From positions 12,412,142 through 12,476,141 of the forward strand of contig ML681997.1 in assembly GCA_007922195.1 (NCBI GenBank): a stretch of DNA of 64,000 nt. Direction: 5' to 3'. This document shows positions 53,531 to 64,000 of this stretch, piece by piece. The number at the start of each line of letters is the position of its first letter. Position 1 is the first letter of the stretch. This stretch comes from Podocnemis expansa. Lineage: Eukaryota; Chordata; Testudines; Podocnemididae. The position numbers and the translations under genes are program-made. Below the pieces are notes generated by a model. The model was not told where the DNA came from, did no database searches, and saw nothing but the letters and a program-made list of their open reading frames with translations.

Positions 53531-55965
53531 TATTATGGCATTAAGCCCTGAGTTGGCAGCCCAGAGGCCAAATATCCAGAATGCAGATGAGAGTATGAGC
53601 TGTCATTCATTGCGAGCAGAGCTGAATGAACCATTCACACCAGAGAATTTATCCTCTGTCATAGAATAGCCATGATCCACTAGCCATTTCCTCAAGTTTA
53701 TTCACTGTTTGAATGTATGTAATTCATTTGTTTTCCAATTGTGCTTTTACATGCAGTCAGTGCTTATTTGATGCTCAGTTCTCAGACTGTGAGCTGCACT
53801 GTGGTTGGTCAGGTAAGTCACGTGATATTATCTTTGTTCTTTGATTGGGTTAGCAAGCAAGTCCAGTTCACATACGCACACATTTAAATATAAAAATCCT
53901 TTTCTGTGACTATTTTAATCTGCTTTTGCTACCAATCTGCAGGGATGCTTTACAAACATGGACTGGTATGTCCCCTACCTTTCAACGCCCTCGAGGCCAA
54001 AACCAAAACCTGTTGAACTAGTGTGAGTCTTTCCACTGAATTCAGTGGGCTTTGGATTAGGCACAAGACACTATAAACATTCAGCAAAGGGAGTGGGCAG
54101 GAATCACCAGTGATGAGCAGGTGGAAAGGGCGAGAGGATGGGAGTGAGTTTTAGGAAGGATGTGACAAGGTGTAAAGTTGCTCTTGCATGTAAGGGGTAA
54201 CTACCACATAACTTGGTCTGGGCAGGGATATAAAAGGGAAGGAGGGGTGTTCTCTCTCCTCCTAGCGGGATGAAGCTGGAAAGGTCTCAGATGGTTAGTA
54301 CCTGGTAGTTTACATGTGCTGGTTAGGGAAATAAAACAAGCCTGGAGGAAAGGGATAGGAAGTGACCTGTATCTGGAACATTTTTCCCCTCCCCCAGCCG
54401 CACACTAGCTCCCAGAACCATCAAAAGGAGGGGAGAGAACGCGTTTCAACTAGAGAGGCAATGTCGCAGGTGCAGGAGATCATAAAATCATCACTGTATC
54501 TCACCGTTGCTATGAAAACCAGGAAGGAGGAGGCAATTCAATAGCATCCTCAGATCAGCACTGGGTGGGGGGGAATGGAAAGTTCAGTGCCAGGAATGAA
54601 GAAGGTAGTGGGTGACCTAACGGAGATGCATCCACCCGTTTCCCCACATGCTACCTGTTATCAGTGTATGTTTTCAGTGTATGATTTGCTACAGCCAGAA
54701 AGTGGTGCATTTCCATTGCAACCACTTTGAAAATGCAGGATCCCTCCTCTGAGCCAGCCACTGCCAGAGGAGTCCCAGGCAGCAGGATGCCTATGAAGCA
54801 GGTCAGTGAATGGGGCAGGAGAAGGAGCAGTCTGAATCACAGGGGCCAGAGCTGCTGAGGAAGAAGGGCTTTGTCTTTCTTCCCTGGCCCAGAGCTAACT
54901 GCACCTCCTAACGGAGGAACGCAGCTGAGTCCCCGCACAGCAAACCTTGCTGCCTTTCCTGCCAGGCCAAGGATATAGGCCCCTAATATACTAAAAGGAA
55001 AGAACGGCATGCCCAGAGACACTCCAGTCCATGCAGCAACTGACTATCTCTGAAGTGCAGGTTTTGTCACTGGCATCATGTAAAAAACACACATGGACAG
55101 CCCAGATTTGGCTCTGTCACATCCAGACCTGTCCACTGGACAGCACTCAAGGAGGTGGGTGGAAGTGACAGCAGCTGAACACCTGCAAAGCTGGAGCCGA
55201 TGACCTAGCAGGTCTCTGCCTGTCTAGAGTCTGTGAGCTCACTAGGAAACCCTACTCCTTGTAGGCAAACGCTTATGTCAGGTTGAAGTGTTCCATTTCC
55301 TTCCTAAATCTCTTTCTCTGTTTGCTTGCTGTAGCAATCAAGGGGATATAAAATTTTTGTTTTAGACCATCTGGAAGCCACAGGAAGCATCAATTATCTG
55401 CATACATTTGAATCATAAGTACATTGCTCTGGAACTTTCTGAATTTTTTGGAAAAGTACACCCTGTGAAAGATTTTCAGCCCTGTAACGTGTCATTAAAT
55501 TGCAACCCTGCAGCGCATGGCTTAGGATGGTGCTCATGGAGTATCCACATAAACACCCCATCCAATCAGTACACGTGGTCATAGTTTTCAACTTGATCTA
55601 ACTGATTTCCTGGCACAGCAATATCATACATATTTCAATTACAGTCACCTCCTGAGGCGGAGATTCTTAATTTGAAATGCCAAACACAGCTTCTTAAAGA
55701 TGGAAAGTGTGTGCTCTCTGCTGGATAAACCATCCAAATCCAAAGCTGTAAGTTTGATTCACTGAGTCCAGTTTACAGTTTTGCAAACTGCCAAAGATGC
55801 ACAATGAGGACTTGTCAAGGAGAGCAGTTTTTCCACTTTGTTTTTGTTTTGTTTGGTGAGTTATAGTGTTGTGCAGCAGCCTTGCTGAGCAATTTCCTTT
55901 GCAATAAGAAGAGGGGACAGAAGAAGCCAATGCACTATCCCAGTCTTCTCTGCTTGAACACCTGC
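53531..55965. other. No recognisable feature
   Basis: A long unique-looking stretch. No exon, RNA gene or repeat could be supported. Confidence 0.45.
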
Positions 55966-56165
55966 CAGTATGGCCTACTGGGTAAAGCGCAAGACTAGAG
56001 ACCTAGATTCTATTCCTGTCTCTATGACTGTCTTGATGGCTAACCCTTGGGCAAGTTGCTTCACTGCCTCGTGCCTCAGTTTCCTCACCTGTAAATTGGG
56101 GATGATGATCCTGTCCTTCTACATAAAGCCCTTGGAGATAGACGCTGCACAAGAGCAAGGTGATG
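55966..56165 (+). repeat. MIR-type SINE, nearly full length
   Basis: A tRNA-like head (tggcctactgggtaaagcgc, gagacctagattctattcct) precedes the CORE-like block (cttgggcaagttgcttcact, cctcagtttcctcacctgta) and the 3' part (gggatgatgatcctgtcctt). The A-box and B-box positions are recognisable but mutated. It is a SINE, not a tRNA gene. Confidence 0.85.
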
Positions 56166-56243
56166 TTATCGCTTGCCTCCTAAGCCTAGACTCTGAGTGA
56201 TGCAGCAAAGCAGATTCCCCAGTCTTGAGTGGCTATTCACATC

Positions 56244-56736
56244 CATAGGAGGTCTTACTGGGTGGGCAAGGCAGGAAGCCACCCAGGCCTGCTCAGGGGA
56301 AGGGGCCCCATGCCACTACCACTTTAAGTAACCCCGCTTAAAATATCCCCGCTGAGCATACGTTCCACATGTGTGCCAGTCAGGGGAGCAGTGGAAAGCG
56401 GGAGGGCACAGCAGCTGGATGGTAGATGGGAGGGTGGGTTGCAGGGGGAAGATGGGGCTGAGAGAGGCTGCAGGGCAGGGGCTGGGGGAGCAGCAGAGAG
56501 TCCACAGGGGGAAGAGGGGCCAAGAGGGAGCAGCAGGGAGACTGTGGGAAGGGGGTTGCAGGAGCCAGGGAACAGTGGGGGGCACAGAGGGAAGTGGTGG
56601 CTGGGAGCGTGCTTGGGGGCCCCGGTGAGGCCAGGACAGGGGGTGGCAAAATTCAAGGATGGGGCCCCACGCATTGCATAGGCAGCCCCATCCTCGACTT
56701 TTTCTGTGGGCCCCAGAATCCCTAAGACTGCCCCTG
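56244..56736. mobile_element. Non-autonomous hAT, purine-rich interior (493 bp)
   Basis: The left CATAGGAGGTCTTACTGGG and the complement of the right end, CAGGGGCAGTCTTAGGG, are diverged matching termini. The TSD octamers are ttcacatc (56236-56243) and ttcacacc (56737-56744), 7 of 8. The interior is a G-rich degenerate repeat (gcagcagagag, gcagcagggag). The open frames over it on both strands are compositional. Confidence 0.85.
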
Positions 56737-56854
56737 TTCACACCCCTACAGTGGTTACTGTGCTCCCTGTGCTCTCTAGGACACAGAAGAATTCCCCGTG
56801 CCTGGTTTCATCAGCTTCCATTGTCCCCATAGCTGAGAGGCAGGGCCGTGCCTT

Positions 56855-57228
56855 CAGGGCCAGATCAAAGCTCTGGTGGGGGCCCAGACTGTCCTCTCTT
56901 GTGGGCTCCCTCACTGCAATAGCACCCAGCCTGGGCGTGGGGAGGCCTGAACCCACCAGGGTCGGGGTCCAGCATCCAGCTAGCACCTTGGGGAGTGGGG
57001 GAAGGTCTGGGGCCTGCAGCCTGGCCAGCACTGGAGGGGGAGTGCTGGGGGGGGTGCTCCTACCCTACCCCCAGGCTGGCTGGTCTGTCCCAGCAGAGCA
57101 GCCAGGCTGATGATGGGCAGTGACAGTGTGCTGCTCAGGTGTGCCAGGGCCAGATTGTTGTAGGGCAGCAGAGCCCTGCTTTAGCTCAGGGCTACAGCCC
57201 CTAAAGCCCCTGTGAAAATCCAGCCCTG
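56855..57228. mobile_element. Non-autonomous hAT (374 bp), same family as 3847
   Basis: The left CAGGGCCAGATCAAAGC pairs with the complement of the right end, CAGGGCTGGATTTTCAC. The flanking octamers cgtgcctt and cttgcctc match at 6 of 8. The right part (cagggccagattgt, agcccctaaagcccc) matches 4285-4355. It lies ~120 bp from the previous hAT. Confidence 0.75.
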
Positions 57229-57236
57229 CTTGCCTC

Positions 57237-58235
57237 CCTATCTGCACTGAGTCCAGACCACTGGGTAGAAGCTTTCTGCACCAGCCTACTGAGTGCATCA
57301 GATGTGCTGAGCAGGGAGGAAAAAGCTCAGCAGAGACATCCCATGGGCCTGTCCTGTATTTCCCAGAAGCTAGGCTTTCTAGCCACCCTCTGGAAAGGCC
57401 AAAGGGGGCAAGTGGGTTTGTTATGGGCCACCCCTTTCCAGCTGCTGGTGGATTTGCCTGGAGCCAGGAATACAGCAAGGGGCAGGGAAGGGAGGAGGCC
57501 TTGAAGCTCTCCCAGTCCCCCACCTGACCTGCAGCCTGCATGAGTGGGGCCAGGCTGGTGGTGGTTGCAGGGAGGGAGCAACAGCTTTTTTTCTTGCATT
57601 TTGCAGGTGGCAAACCTGCATTGCCCTTGCAGCCCAGGAGCAGCTCTGAGGTGAACTGTCACTCATCTGTGGCAGCTGCCGCACCACAGGGGAAGGAGGA
57701 CAACCGTTCTAGCTGTTGCACTGCTGCTTTACCTCTGAGGCTGTGGAAGCTAGGAGGGCAGAACAGGAGCTCCATGGTCCTCCAGGTGGGGACTGCCCTT
57801 ATTTCCACTTAAATGCCCTGCCTGAACAACAGTGTTTCCAGGATAATAGGTCACAGGATATACTCAGCAGGCAGGGACTACCTGCAACCCACCACCAAGC
57901 AAATGACAGCTCACCAGCTACACTTTCCCAAGCTCACTGCTAAGCAGGGTGCTCCCAGCATACGTGTCGGGCTTTGTAGCAGAACAGCAAGCTGATGTTC
58001 GCTTGCCACCTCATGTCTATTCTCAGTACTGCAGAAGGGAGGTCTTATGCAATTCAGGCCAATAATGCTGGTGAGATTTGTTCATACTTCAGCTGCCTGG
58101 CAAGTTCTGACTCTTCCTGGCAGCGCATTTATTGTGGCAATGCAGCGCTTTACCTGCCACACAATCAGACAGGCTAGCACATGCAAAAAGAGCAGAAAGA
58201 GGAGACCAGAATATTCTAACTAGATCTACGGTGAA
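57237..58235. other. No recognisable gene
   Basis: Moderately GC-rich. The 182-residue antisense frame (57065-57613) overlaps the hAT and has no recognised domain. Confidence 0.4.
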
Positions 58236-58237
58236 GG

Positions 58238-58238
<1 letters not shown>

Positions 58239-58270
<32 letters not shown>
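58239..58270. repeat. Simple repeat (CA)n
   Basis: About 15 uninterrupted ac dinucleotides. Confidence 0.97.
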
Positions 58271-58669
58271 CACCTCCAAAAGTAGGTGGCCAGAAAAAGG
58301 CAACTGAATAAAGCAAAATTTCATTTCAAAATTCTAATACTGAGTAGGCTGGTTCTCAGACAGCGAGCCTTTCTTTATTGTAAGTCCTTCTGAGTTATTG
58401 ATTTGTCTGCTTGTTTTTACTGCACTAGCTAATTGTGGCTGGAAATGGACTGCATGTGATGCATATTCCATTTTCAAAAAACAGGAAACCCAAGAGAGAA
58501 CAATGGCTTCTCATTTACTTTAGGTAGCTGAACATATAAGCCAGATAGAAAATCTCTGTCTCAAAGTTTTGCAGACTCAGAGTAGGGCCAGACAAACATG
58601 AGTGATGTTAACAGCAAGCTTGAGAAATGGGCAGTTCTCCATACATGATGCAGTGTCTTTTCTGTATTC

Positions 58670-58835
58670 ACCTTTATTTGTGTTACACTAGAGTCCCTCA
58701 CAGAGCGGGGCCCCAATGTGCTAGGCATTGTACACATATAATGAAAAGCAAGCTCCTGCCCCAAAGAGTCTACAGTCTAATTAAATGACAAAAGACAATA
58801 GGTGGATACAATAAACAGATGGTATAGTCTTATTG
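58670..58835 (+). repeat. Old dispersed repeat with gctaggcattgt block
   Basis: The sequence ttcacctttatttgtgttac, gcggggccccaatgtgctag, gcattgtacacat, ctcctgccccaaagagtcta and gacaataggtggatac is the best-preserved of three copies (compare 8868 and 18355). Confidence 0.8.
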
Positions 58836-58944
58836 GAGTTTAGTGTTCCAGTCATAGCACTGAACCACTCATTATCTTTTCTTAGGTAACAGAGAAAATA
58901 TCACTTAGCTCGATCACATCATTGAACTAATTAATCCATATTTC

Positions 58945-59085
58945 ACCACTAGGGGGCAGCCAAATATTATTTTCTCCATTTTGCAGAGGGGAAAACTGAG
59001 ACTGCAAAAGCAAGGCTTGCAGGCTAAAAATCCTCTGCACCCACACCTCTGAAAATGAAGCCATAAATGACTTGCTTATAGCCAC
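58945..59085 (-). repeat. MIR-like remnant, antisense
   Basis: The block tattttctccattttgcaga, followed by ggggaaaactgagactgcaa, matches antisense MIR (cccattttacagatgaggaaactgaggc). The remainder is weak. Confidence 0.55.
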
Positions 59086-61375
59086 AGTGTTAGTTCCTGA
59101 AAAAGCCAAGATCAGATTGCAGGAATATTTGAATCAAAGAGCTGTGTTCTTACACTTAGGTCAAGCTGCCTCACTAAAAACAGCCTACCCATGTGAGTAG
59201 AAACAAAATAGTTCAGTGGTGTACATGCTAATAAAAGAGGTCTATTGGCATGAATGTATCACATTGAAACCATCACAAGCATATATGGCTTGGTATATTC
59301 ATATATTTTCTGGTGGTAAGGGTAAGAGGATCTCAGCAAATAACAGAAGCATAATCAGATGCATTCTCTGGACTTCAGCTGTTCAAACAATCAATGTGAA
59401 GCTGGAAACGGTGATGATGTTGAATGGCCAAGTTTGTGAGGCAAGAAGATACAGCATTTTTCATTAACTGCATGTACACTTCTCAGACTGAGTCTGCTTA
59501 GGTTTCTGAACACTCTAGTTTCTGCTGGGTGTGTTCAGAGACTTAACGCAGCATCATGGCTTCTCTTTTCCACAGTCACTCCTGCACTGGTAAGAAACAC
59601 AATTATTGCTCAAAAGTGTTACCTACCACTGTGATTTTATGGAGGTACTGTGCTGATGAGTTGTCATTTTTCTAGTGAGACATAAAACTAATGATTGGAC
59701 GACTTCTGGTTATTAACCATTCTATGTCGTTTCTCTCAAGAGCGGGGGTGTAAGCCCGCTATAGTGGCTAAACCACAAATTGTGTTCCGCTCATCTAGAT
59801 TGCTCTTGTAGCTTCACTTGAATACAATACTTTTTTCACTTGAGTCCTAAGTTGTTGTATAACATTGCTGTATCTTGTTAATCAGCTCCTATGTTCCACT
59901 CCAGAGGCAGATGCATTTTACAGGTGACTAAAGCGATTTCTGTAGGTAAGGTCAGTACAGAGCTGGCGAGCCTTCTAGATAAAAAGAGCTATAGAAATGT
60001 AAGCTTATGTTTTACTGTGGCTTCTTTTCTGCATAAATCACTCTCCTGACACTTTCTGAATTATATGGAGGCTGCCTTCTTTACTGAAGGACATTTTGTC
60101 CTTAGAACTAGGCATGTTACGCAGTGCTACCAGGACCTGCTAAGCTGCAAATTATGTTGACAGCATTTAAACAATATATTGTTAAACACTAGTCCCTTAA
60201 TGACAAGTGAATAGGGAAACAACACTGATTAGCTTAAGAAGTCCAAGTATTCAGAAAAATGTCTCCCTTAGACATTAATTAACTTTAATCTCTCATACAG
60301 CACTTAGATAATTGTTCTTAATGGTGTATAATTTATATTAAAAGGAAGTAATAATGCTGTCTGTGTTTGTCTTTTGTACTTGCCAAGATTCTTGTTACTA
60401 TATTTTGTGGACCAATGTATTTGTCAGGAAGCAAATGTCAGCCTTTTGGGTAAATCCCATGAACATCTAGGCTGGATATATTCCACCACCTGCACAAGTC
60501 CAATTCTGAAGAGTGGAGCGTTGCCACAGTTGATGAATGTTCTGTGCCACTTGATGAAGTATAAGAAATGTGAACAAAAGAGGGCGCCAAAGATAGCGAC
60601 ATGTTCTCAGGAAAAATACTAAGTCACCCACTCTGATATATGCAGTATTTTAAAAAAGAAACAATTTTACAAAGTTCCTTGGTGAGATTGAAAGGAGGAC
60701 TTAAATGCAGTGTCTCACACTATAATACTAGGCAATCCAGTGAGACTGAGTGCTGACTGTGAGACCAATCCAATGCCTCCTGAAGTCAAGGAGGGGCTTC
60801 CATGCAACTCACTGTGCACCAGGAATTACTATGCAAATAGAACAACTCAAGAAAAAATAGTGCTGCTAGAAGTAGGCCAGGGGACATCATGACCCCCGTG
60901 TGTCAGAGGGATCTTCTTTTTTTCTAAGGCTAATAGAAACCAAATACACCAAAATACACCATATTCGGCCAGATCCTGGTGCCTTTTAGCACCTCTTGGC
61001 TTGGTTCCGCCAGTGTCTTATGTTTGCAGCCCACCTTAGTAAAGAACTGTGCAAAGCATAGAAGTAACATCAGTGGGGCAACATGTGGGAGTCTTGGGAG
61101 TAGGATTGGGTACTCGGTGTCCTTTGGGCATGTGATGAAATCACAGCCACCAGCAGAATGAAATTCATTCTCCTGTTGCACAAGCGAAGGTGAGAGAGAC
61201 AGAGAAATAAATTAATAAAAGGAATTAAAATATTTTAAACAGGAAAAGCATTACCACATAGACTTTTTATCCAGCGTGCCAGAGAAGAAAATAACAGAGT
61301 AGACCATGCAATTGCTTCTTGGGGGTATCTATATTTAAATCTGTATCTACAGATATAGATATATAGAAAGACACA
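59086..61375. other. No recognisable feature
   Basis: A long AT-rich unique-looking stretch. Nothing supportable. Confidence 0.45.
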
Positions 61376-61410
61376 GAGAGCAAGAGAGAGAGAAAGAGAG
61401 AGAGAGAGCT
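61376..61410. repeat. Simple repeat (GA)n
   Basis: An imperfect run of ag dinucleotides. Confidence 0.95.
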
Positions 61411-61416
61411 ATAATA

Positions 61417-61556
61417 TCATTCAGCGTAATGACAGCAGCTTGATGTGTCCAGGAGCTCATTTCCCAGGGTAGAGTACAAGGAACTGCGCACTTTCTCATT
61501 CACATGAATGAGGAGGTTGCGACCCAGGCAGACAAAGGTAGCAACTGGCACCATCT
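61417..61556 (-). other. Candidate orphan exon (low confidence)
   Basis: On the minus strand a frame of about 46 codons begins right after a possible acceptor (tcacttgcag, then ATG) at about 61556 and ends at a TGA at 61417. Its codons look natural and include retained CpGs. It encodes MVPVATFVCLGRNLLIHVNE and continues to a Cys-Cys-His end. I do not recognise the protein. On the opposite strand the sequence aagtgagt could also be read as a donor. This could be chance. Confidence 0.2.
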
Positions 61557-63758
61557 GCAAGTGAGTAGTTACATAAAAGAGGGAGCACTTCATGCCTGTG
61601 GAGGAGTTACCCGAGGGCACCATAATTTAAATCTATTGTTGACAATGGTTTTTTGTTGTTTTTTTTTTTTAATGAGGGTTGCAAGAGGATAAGTTCCTAT
61701 TCCTTTGATTGTCGCTTTCTTCTGTGGACTGACATGACTTGTTGAGTCAGTTCACTGGCATTGACCACAGAGACCACAAAACCTAGGGAGAGCATATTAT
61801 TATCTTAAATACCCCAAAACTTTAACACAGAGATTGTTATGCCAAGTGGTGCCTCATATGCTTCCAGAACAGGAAACCCCTGAAAACCAGGAAATAAAAA
61901 AGATCTGTGCAGTCTCTGCAATATACCCTTAGCTCTGTCCCCTAGAATTGACAACAGCTGCTGGGAATGATCAGGAAGGGCAGGGGGGTAGGTAGATCCC
62001 ATACGTAGCAGACACGAGAACATTATCTGAGAATGTGATGCTATTTGTTGTGACCCACACATTTGAATATCTGCATGCGTTCTGACAGCCCTCACTGGTT
62101 AGGCGTAGGTGTGTAGCTTTTCTGAATGGCAAAGGGAGTAACTGGACCAGCTTGGCAGTGCAGAGGAGAGGTGCATGTGTACATTGAAAGGTCAAGCATG
62201 CCTCACTTCAGGTTGTATCTGCACAGGTGCACGAGAATGTCTTCTTGGCACAGGGACTGTCGGCAGCCTGGCATTGTCAGACCTAGTGGTGGTCTCCAGA
62301 GTTTATAGAGCAGTAAGTGAAGGCAATATCTCAGAAGCCTTTCTCAGGGCAGTGGTGGAGAATGGTGAAGGGGTCACAAGCTTGGATGGTTTGGATGGAA
62401 CAAACTCTTTGCCTGATGTAGCTAGCTCCCATTTTGTACACCGGGTCTGCTACAAGCAACTCCTGTTTGCTGGACCTGACTCAAGCACTAGCTGCACTGT
62501 AGCCAACGTACAGGGATAGACTTTATCTTACAGTGCTCACACGTTCTGTTCCCTAAGTGTTCTGCAGCATATGTATGGGTTGAGTGCAAGTATGTGTGTT
62601 GCTGGTGTGTGGGGCACAGATGAAGGAGGGCAGAGAGAGGCTGTGTTGCAGAGGTGATGTGTACTTTAACTTTGTATTTCCTAGCTTTCAGAGGCGTTAA
62701 GTTAAGAAGGGCACTAGAAACCACTGGAAAACCTTAACTCTGTGTTACCTAAGTTTTGGGGCATTGAAATTCCTTGGTTTTAAAAACAGAAATATTTCTC
62801 AGGCACCCTGTGTACCACTGCTCAGCTCTCCCCCTCCTACTTCTGTCTCCTTGGCAATCATTACCCTGGCCACAGAATGCACTGGCTGCATGACGATCCC
62901 TTCATCTCCTTTGCATTGTCTGGTTGTCTCACAGCTCCCACATCCCACTTCTCCCTCCTCTACTCTCCTCTCCACAGAGACACAGGCATTGGCATGGCAC
63001 CCGTAAGTCTCGGGACTGAGAAGATAATGCAGAGACAGTGCACAGACTAGACTGGAGTCACTGGGGACATTTCTGAATTGGGAGGGACAGACTTGTGTGG
63101 GCTATGAGGGCCAGAGATGACATCTCCCAATACCCCCACTGCACAGCCCTGACTCCCTCCTCAGCACGCTACTCTCCAGTGTGTTGTTCCACTCCATATT
63201 GCCCTCACTGGAATGCAATAAGCATTTTTCTGTTGGGAAATGCACAGTTCTAGGGCCTGATTCACCACTGCAAGTTTCCTATTTTATGTTACTATACCCC
63301 CACTGCCATCAAAAGGGCAATGATGGTATAAACTGGAGCAATGTTGTATTGACTCAGGCCCTAAATGGTCATTCCAGGGAATTCTGACTGATTTTTTTTT
63401 CAGTAGGAATACCGATGGAAACACATAAATAAAAACAAGTGCATATGTTGCAATATTGTGACATCATGCTGTCCTTTAAATGACAAGACACTTCCACAGC
63501 ATGGTGTAATCCTGTTTTTTAGGAGCAGCAACACCTTGTTAAGAGCAACCACCACTTACAAGCAAAATTTCTCTTGAGAGGGAAGTGCTGTGACCTTCTG
63601 CCATCTGTTGAGGGGGAGGAACTCCAGTGGCTCATTCCACCTTGGTCCCATGACATGCCACGGATATTAGTTGGCTCCATGAGGGGCCATTAGCATCGTT
63701 GTGTAGTTTATGTAGTTCACCCCTACCCCTGATGTCTGTCCCTCTTACAGCATGAGGG
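61557..63758. other. No recognisable gene
   Basis: A T-rich tract lies at about 61648-61670. The 114-residue + frame (62175-62519) has no recognised domain. Nothing else is supportable. Confidence 0.4.
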
Positions 63759-64000
63759 CAGGGTTGGATTAACTTTCTGGTGAGCCTGGAGCTATTCAAT
63801 TTTGTGAGGCCCTTTATAGCCTGGCACAGCAGTGCTCTGTGGACTGGGAGCAGTTGTGTTGGCCTGGAGCAGACTGGCCAGCTTAGGAATGAGGAGGGCT
63901 AGTGCTGTGCTGTGGTGCAGGTTATTGGTGCTCCTGGGACGTCAGAGCACTGGGGCTTGAGGTGCTCTGGGGGTAGGGCAGGCTGGTGAGGTGGCGAGGT
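63759..64000. mobile_element. Left part of a hAT-like element, cut by the window end
   Basis: The sequence begins CAGGGTTGGATTAACTTTC and continues into GC-rich text with cagactggcc and gcaggctggtgagg words, resembling the 3847/56855 family. The right terminus lies outside the window, so no TSD can be tested. Confidence 0.55.

Noticed and set aside
55966..56010. A tRNA gene at the tRNA-like head
   Set aside because: The stems are broken and the sequence continues into the CORE-SINE body, so it is a MIR-type SINE.
56316..56741. Overlapping frames of 141 and 116 residues as genes
   Set aside because: They lie inside a hAT with recognisable ends and a 7/8 TSD; composition explains them.

Overview
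The window is vertebrate nuclear DNA, almost certainly from a turtle. The evidence is: (i) a CR1 retrotransposon with the (ATTCTATG)-type 3' end seen in sauropsids; (ii) about fifteen copies of the repeat beginning with a tagccgtgttagtct-like head, followed by aaggagtcctgtggcac and gactaacaaatttattt, which abounds in cryptodire turtles; (iii) many PIF/Harbinger and hAT non-autonomous elements. A soft-shelled turtle (Trionychia) is a guess from the repeat variant only. I found no host protein-coding exon, tRNA, rRNA, CRISPR array or CpG-island promoter that I could defend. The window reads as intergenic or deep-intronic sequence built from transposons of several ages.

Layout. 0-7 kb: a hAT with near-perfect 8-bp target-site duplication (TSD), an inverted CR1/L2-type fragment pair, an inverted Penelope-like (PLE) dimer with a 12-bp TSD, and a three-level nest (PLE tail, then Harbinger MITE, then hAT). 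12-17 kb: a small hAT, a 64-bp PLE dimer with a 12-bp TSD, a Harbinger MITE, and a PLE palindrome carrying GIY-YIG coding remnants. 19-31 kb: GC-rich minisatellites, two related hATs with perfect 8-bp TSDs, another PLE dimer, and two adjacent Harbinger MITEs. 31-36 kb: remnants with a possible convergent poly(A) arrangement, a Harbinger MITE with a GTCGAC-type motif, and a perfect-TSD hAT. 36.7-38.24 kb: a 5'-truncated CR1 whose reverse transcriptase frame is still open. 38.3-39.6 kb: two PLE tails, one with coding sequence. 40.7-44.5 kb: a 3.76-kb Harbinger element with a decayed DDE transposase on + and a convergent Myb/SANT protein gene on -. 47-53 kb: another PLE dimer, a hAT, and four more Harbinger derivatives. 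55-57 kb: a MIR-like SINE and two adjacent hATs. The remainder is old, mostly unrecognisable sequence.

The most interesting result is the Harbinger cohort. One near-complete element and about ten short derivatives share termini (GGSTATGTCYACAC-like) and 3-bp TSDs. Each derivative is filled with inverted copies of a palindromic motif that keeps a TCGA core but differs in its flanks: TTTCGAAA, AATTCGAATT, AGTTCGAACT, AAGTCGACTT or AATCGATT. This looks like diversification of a transposase or Myb-protein binding site. A second result is that the SINE-like repeat is joined in at least two loci to antisense coding remnants of a GIY-YIG Penelope-like element, and that it repeatedly occurs as head-to-head inverted dimers, two of them bounded by 12-bp TSDs.
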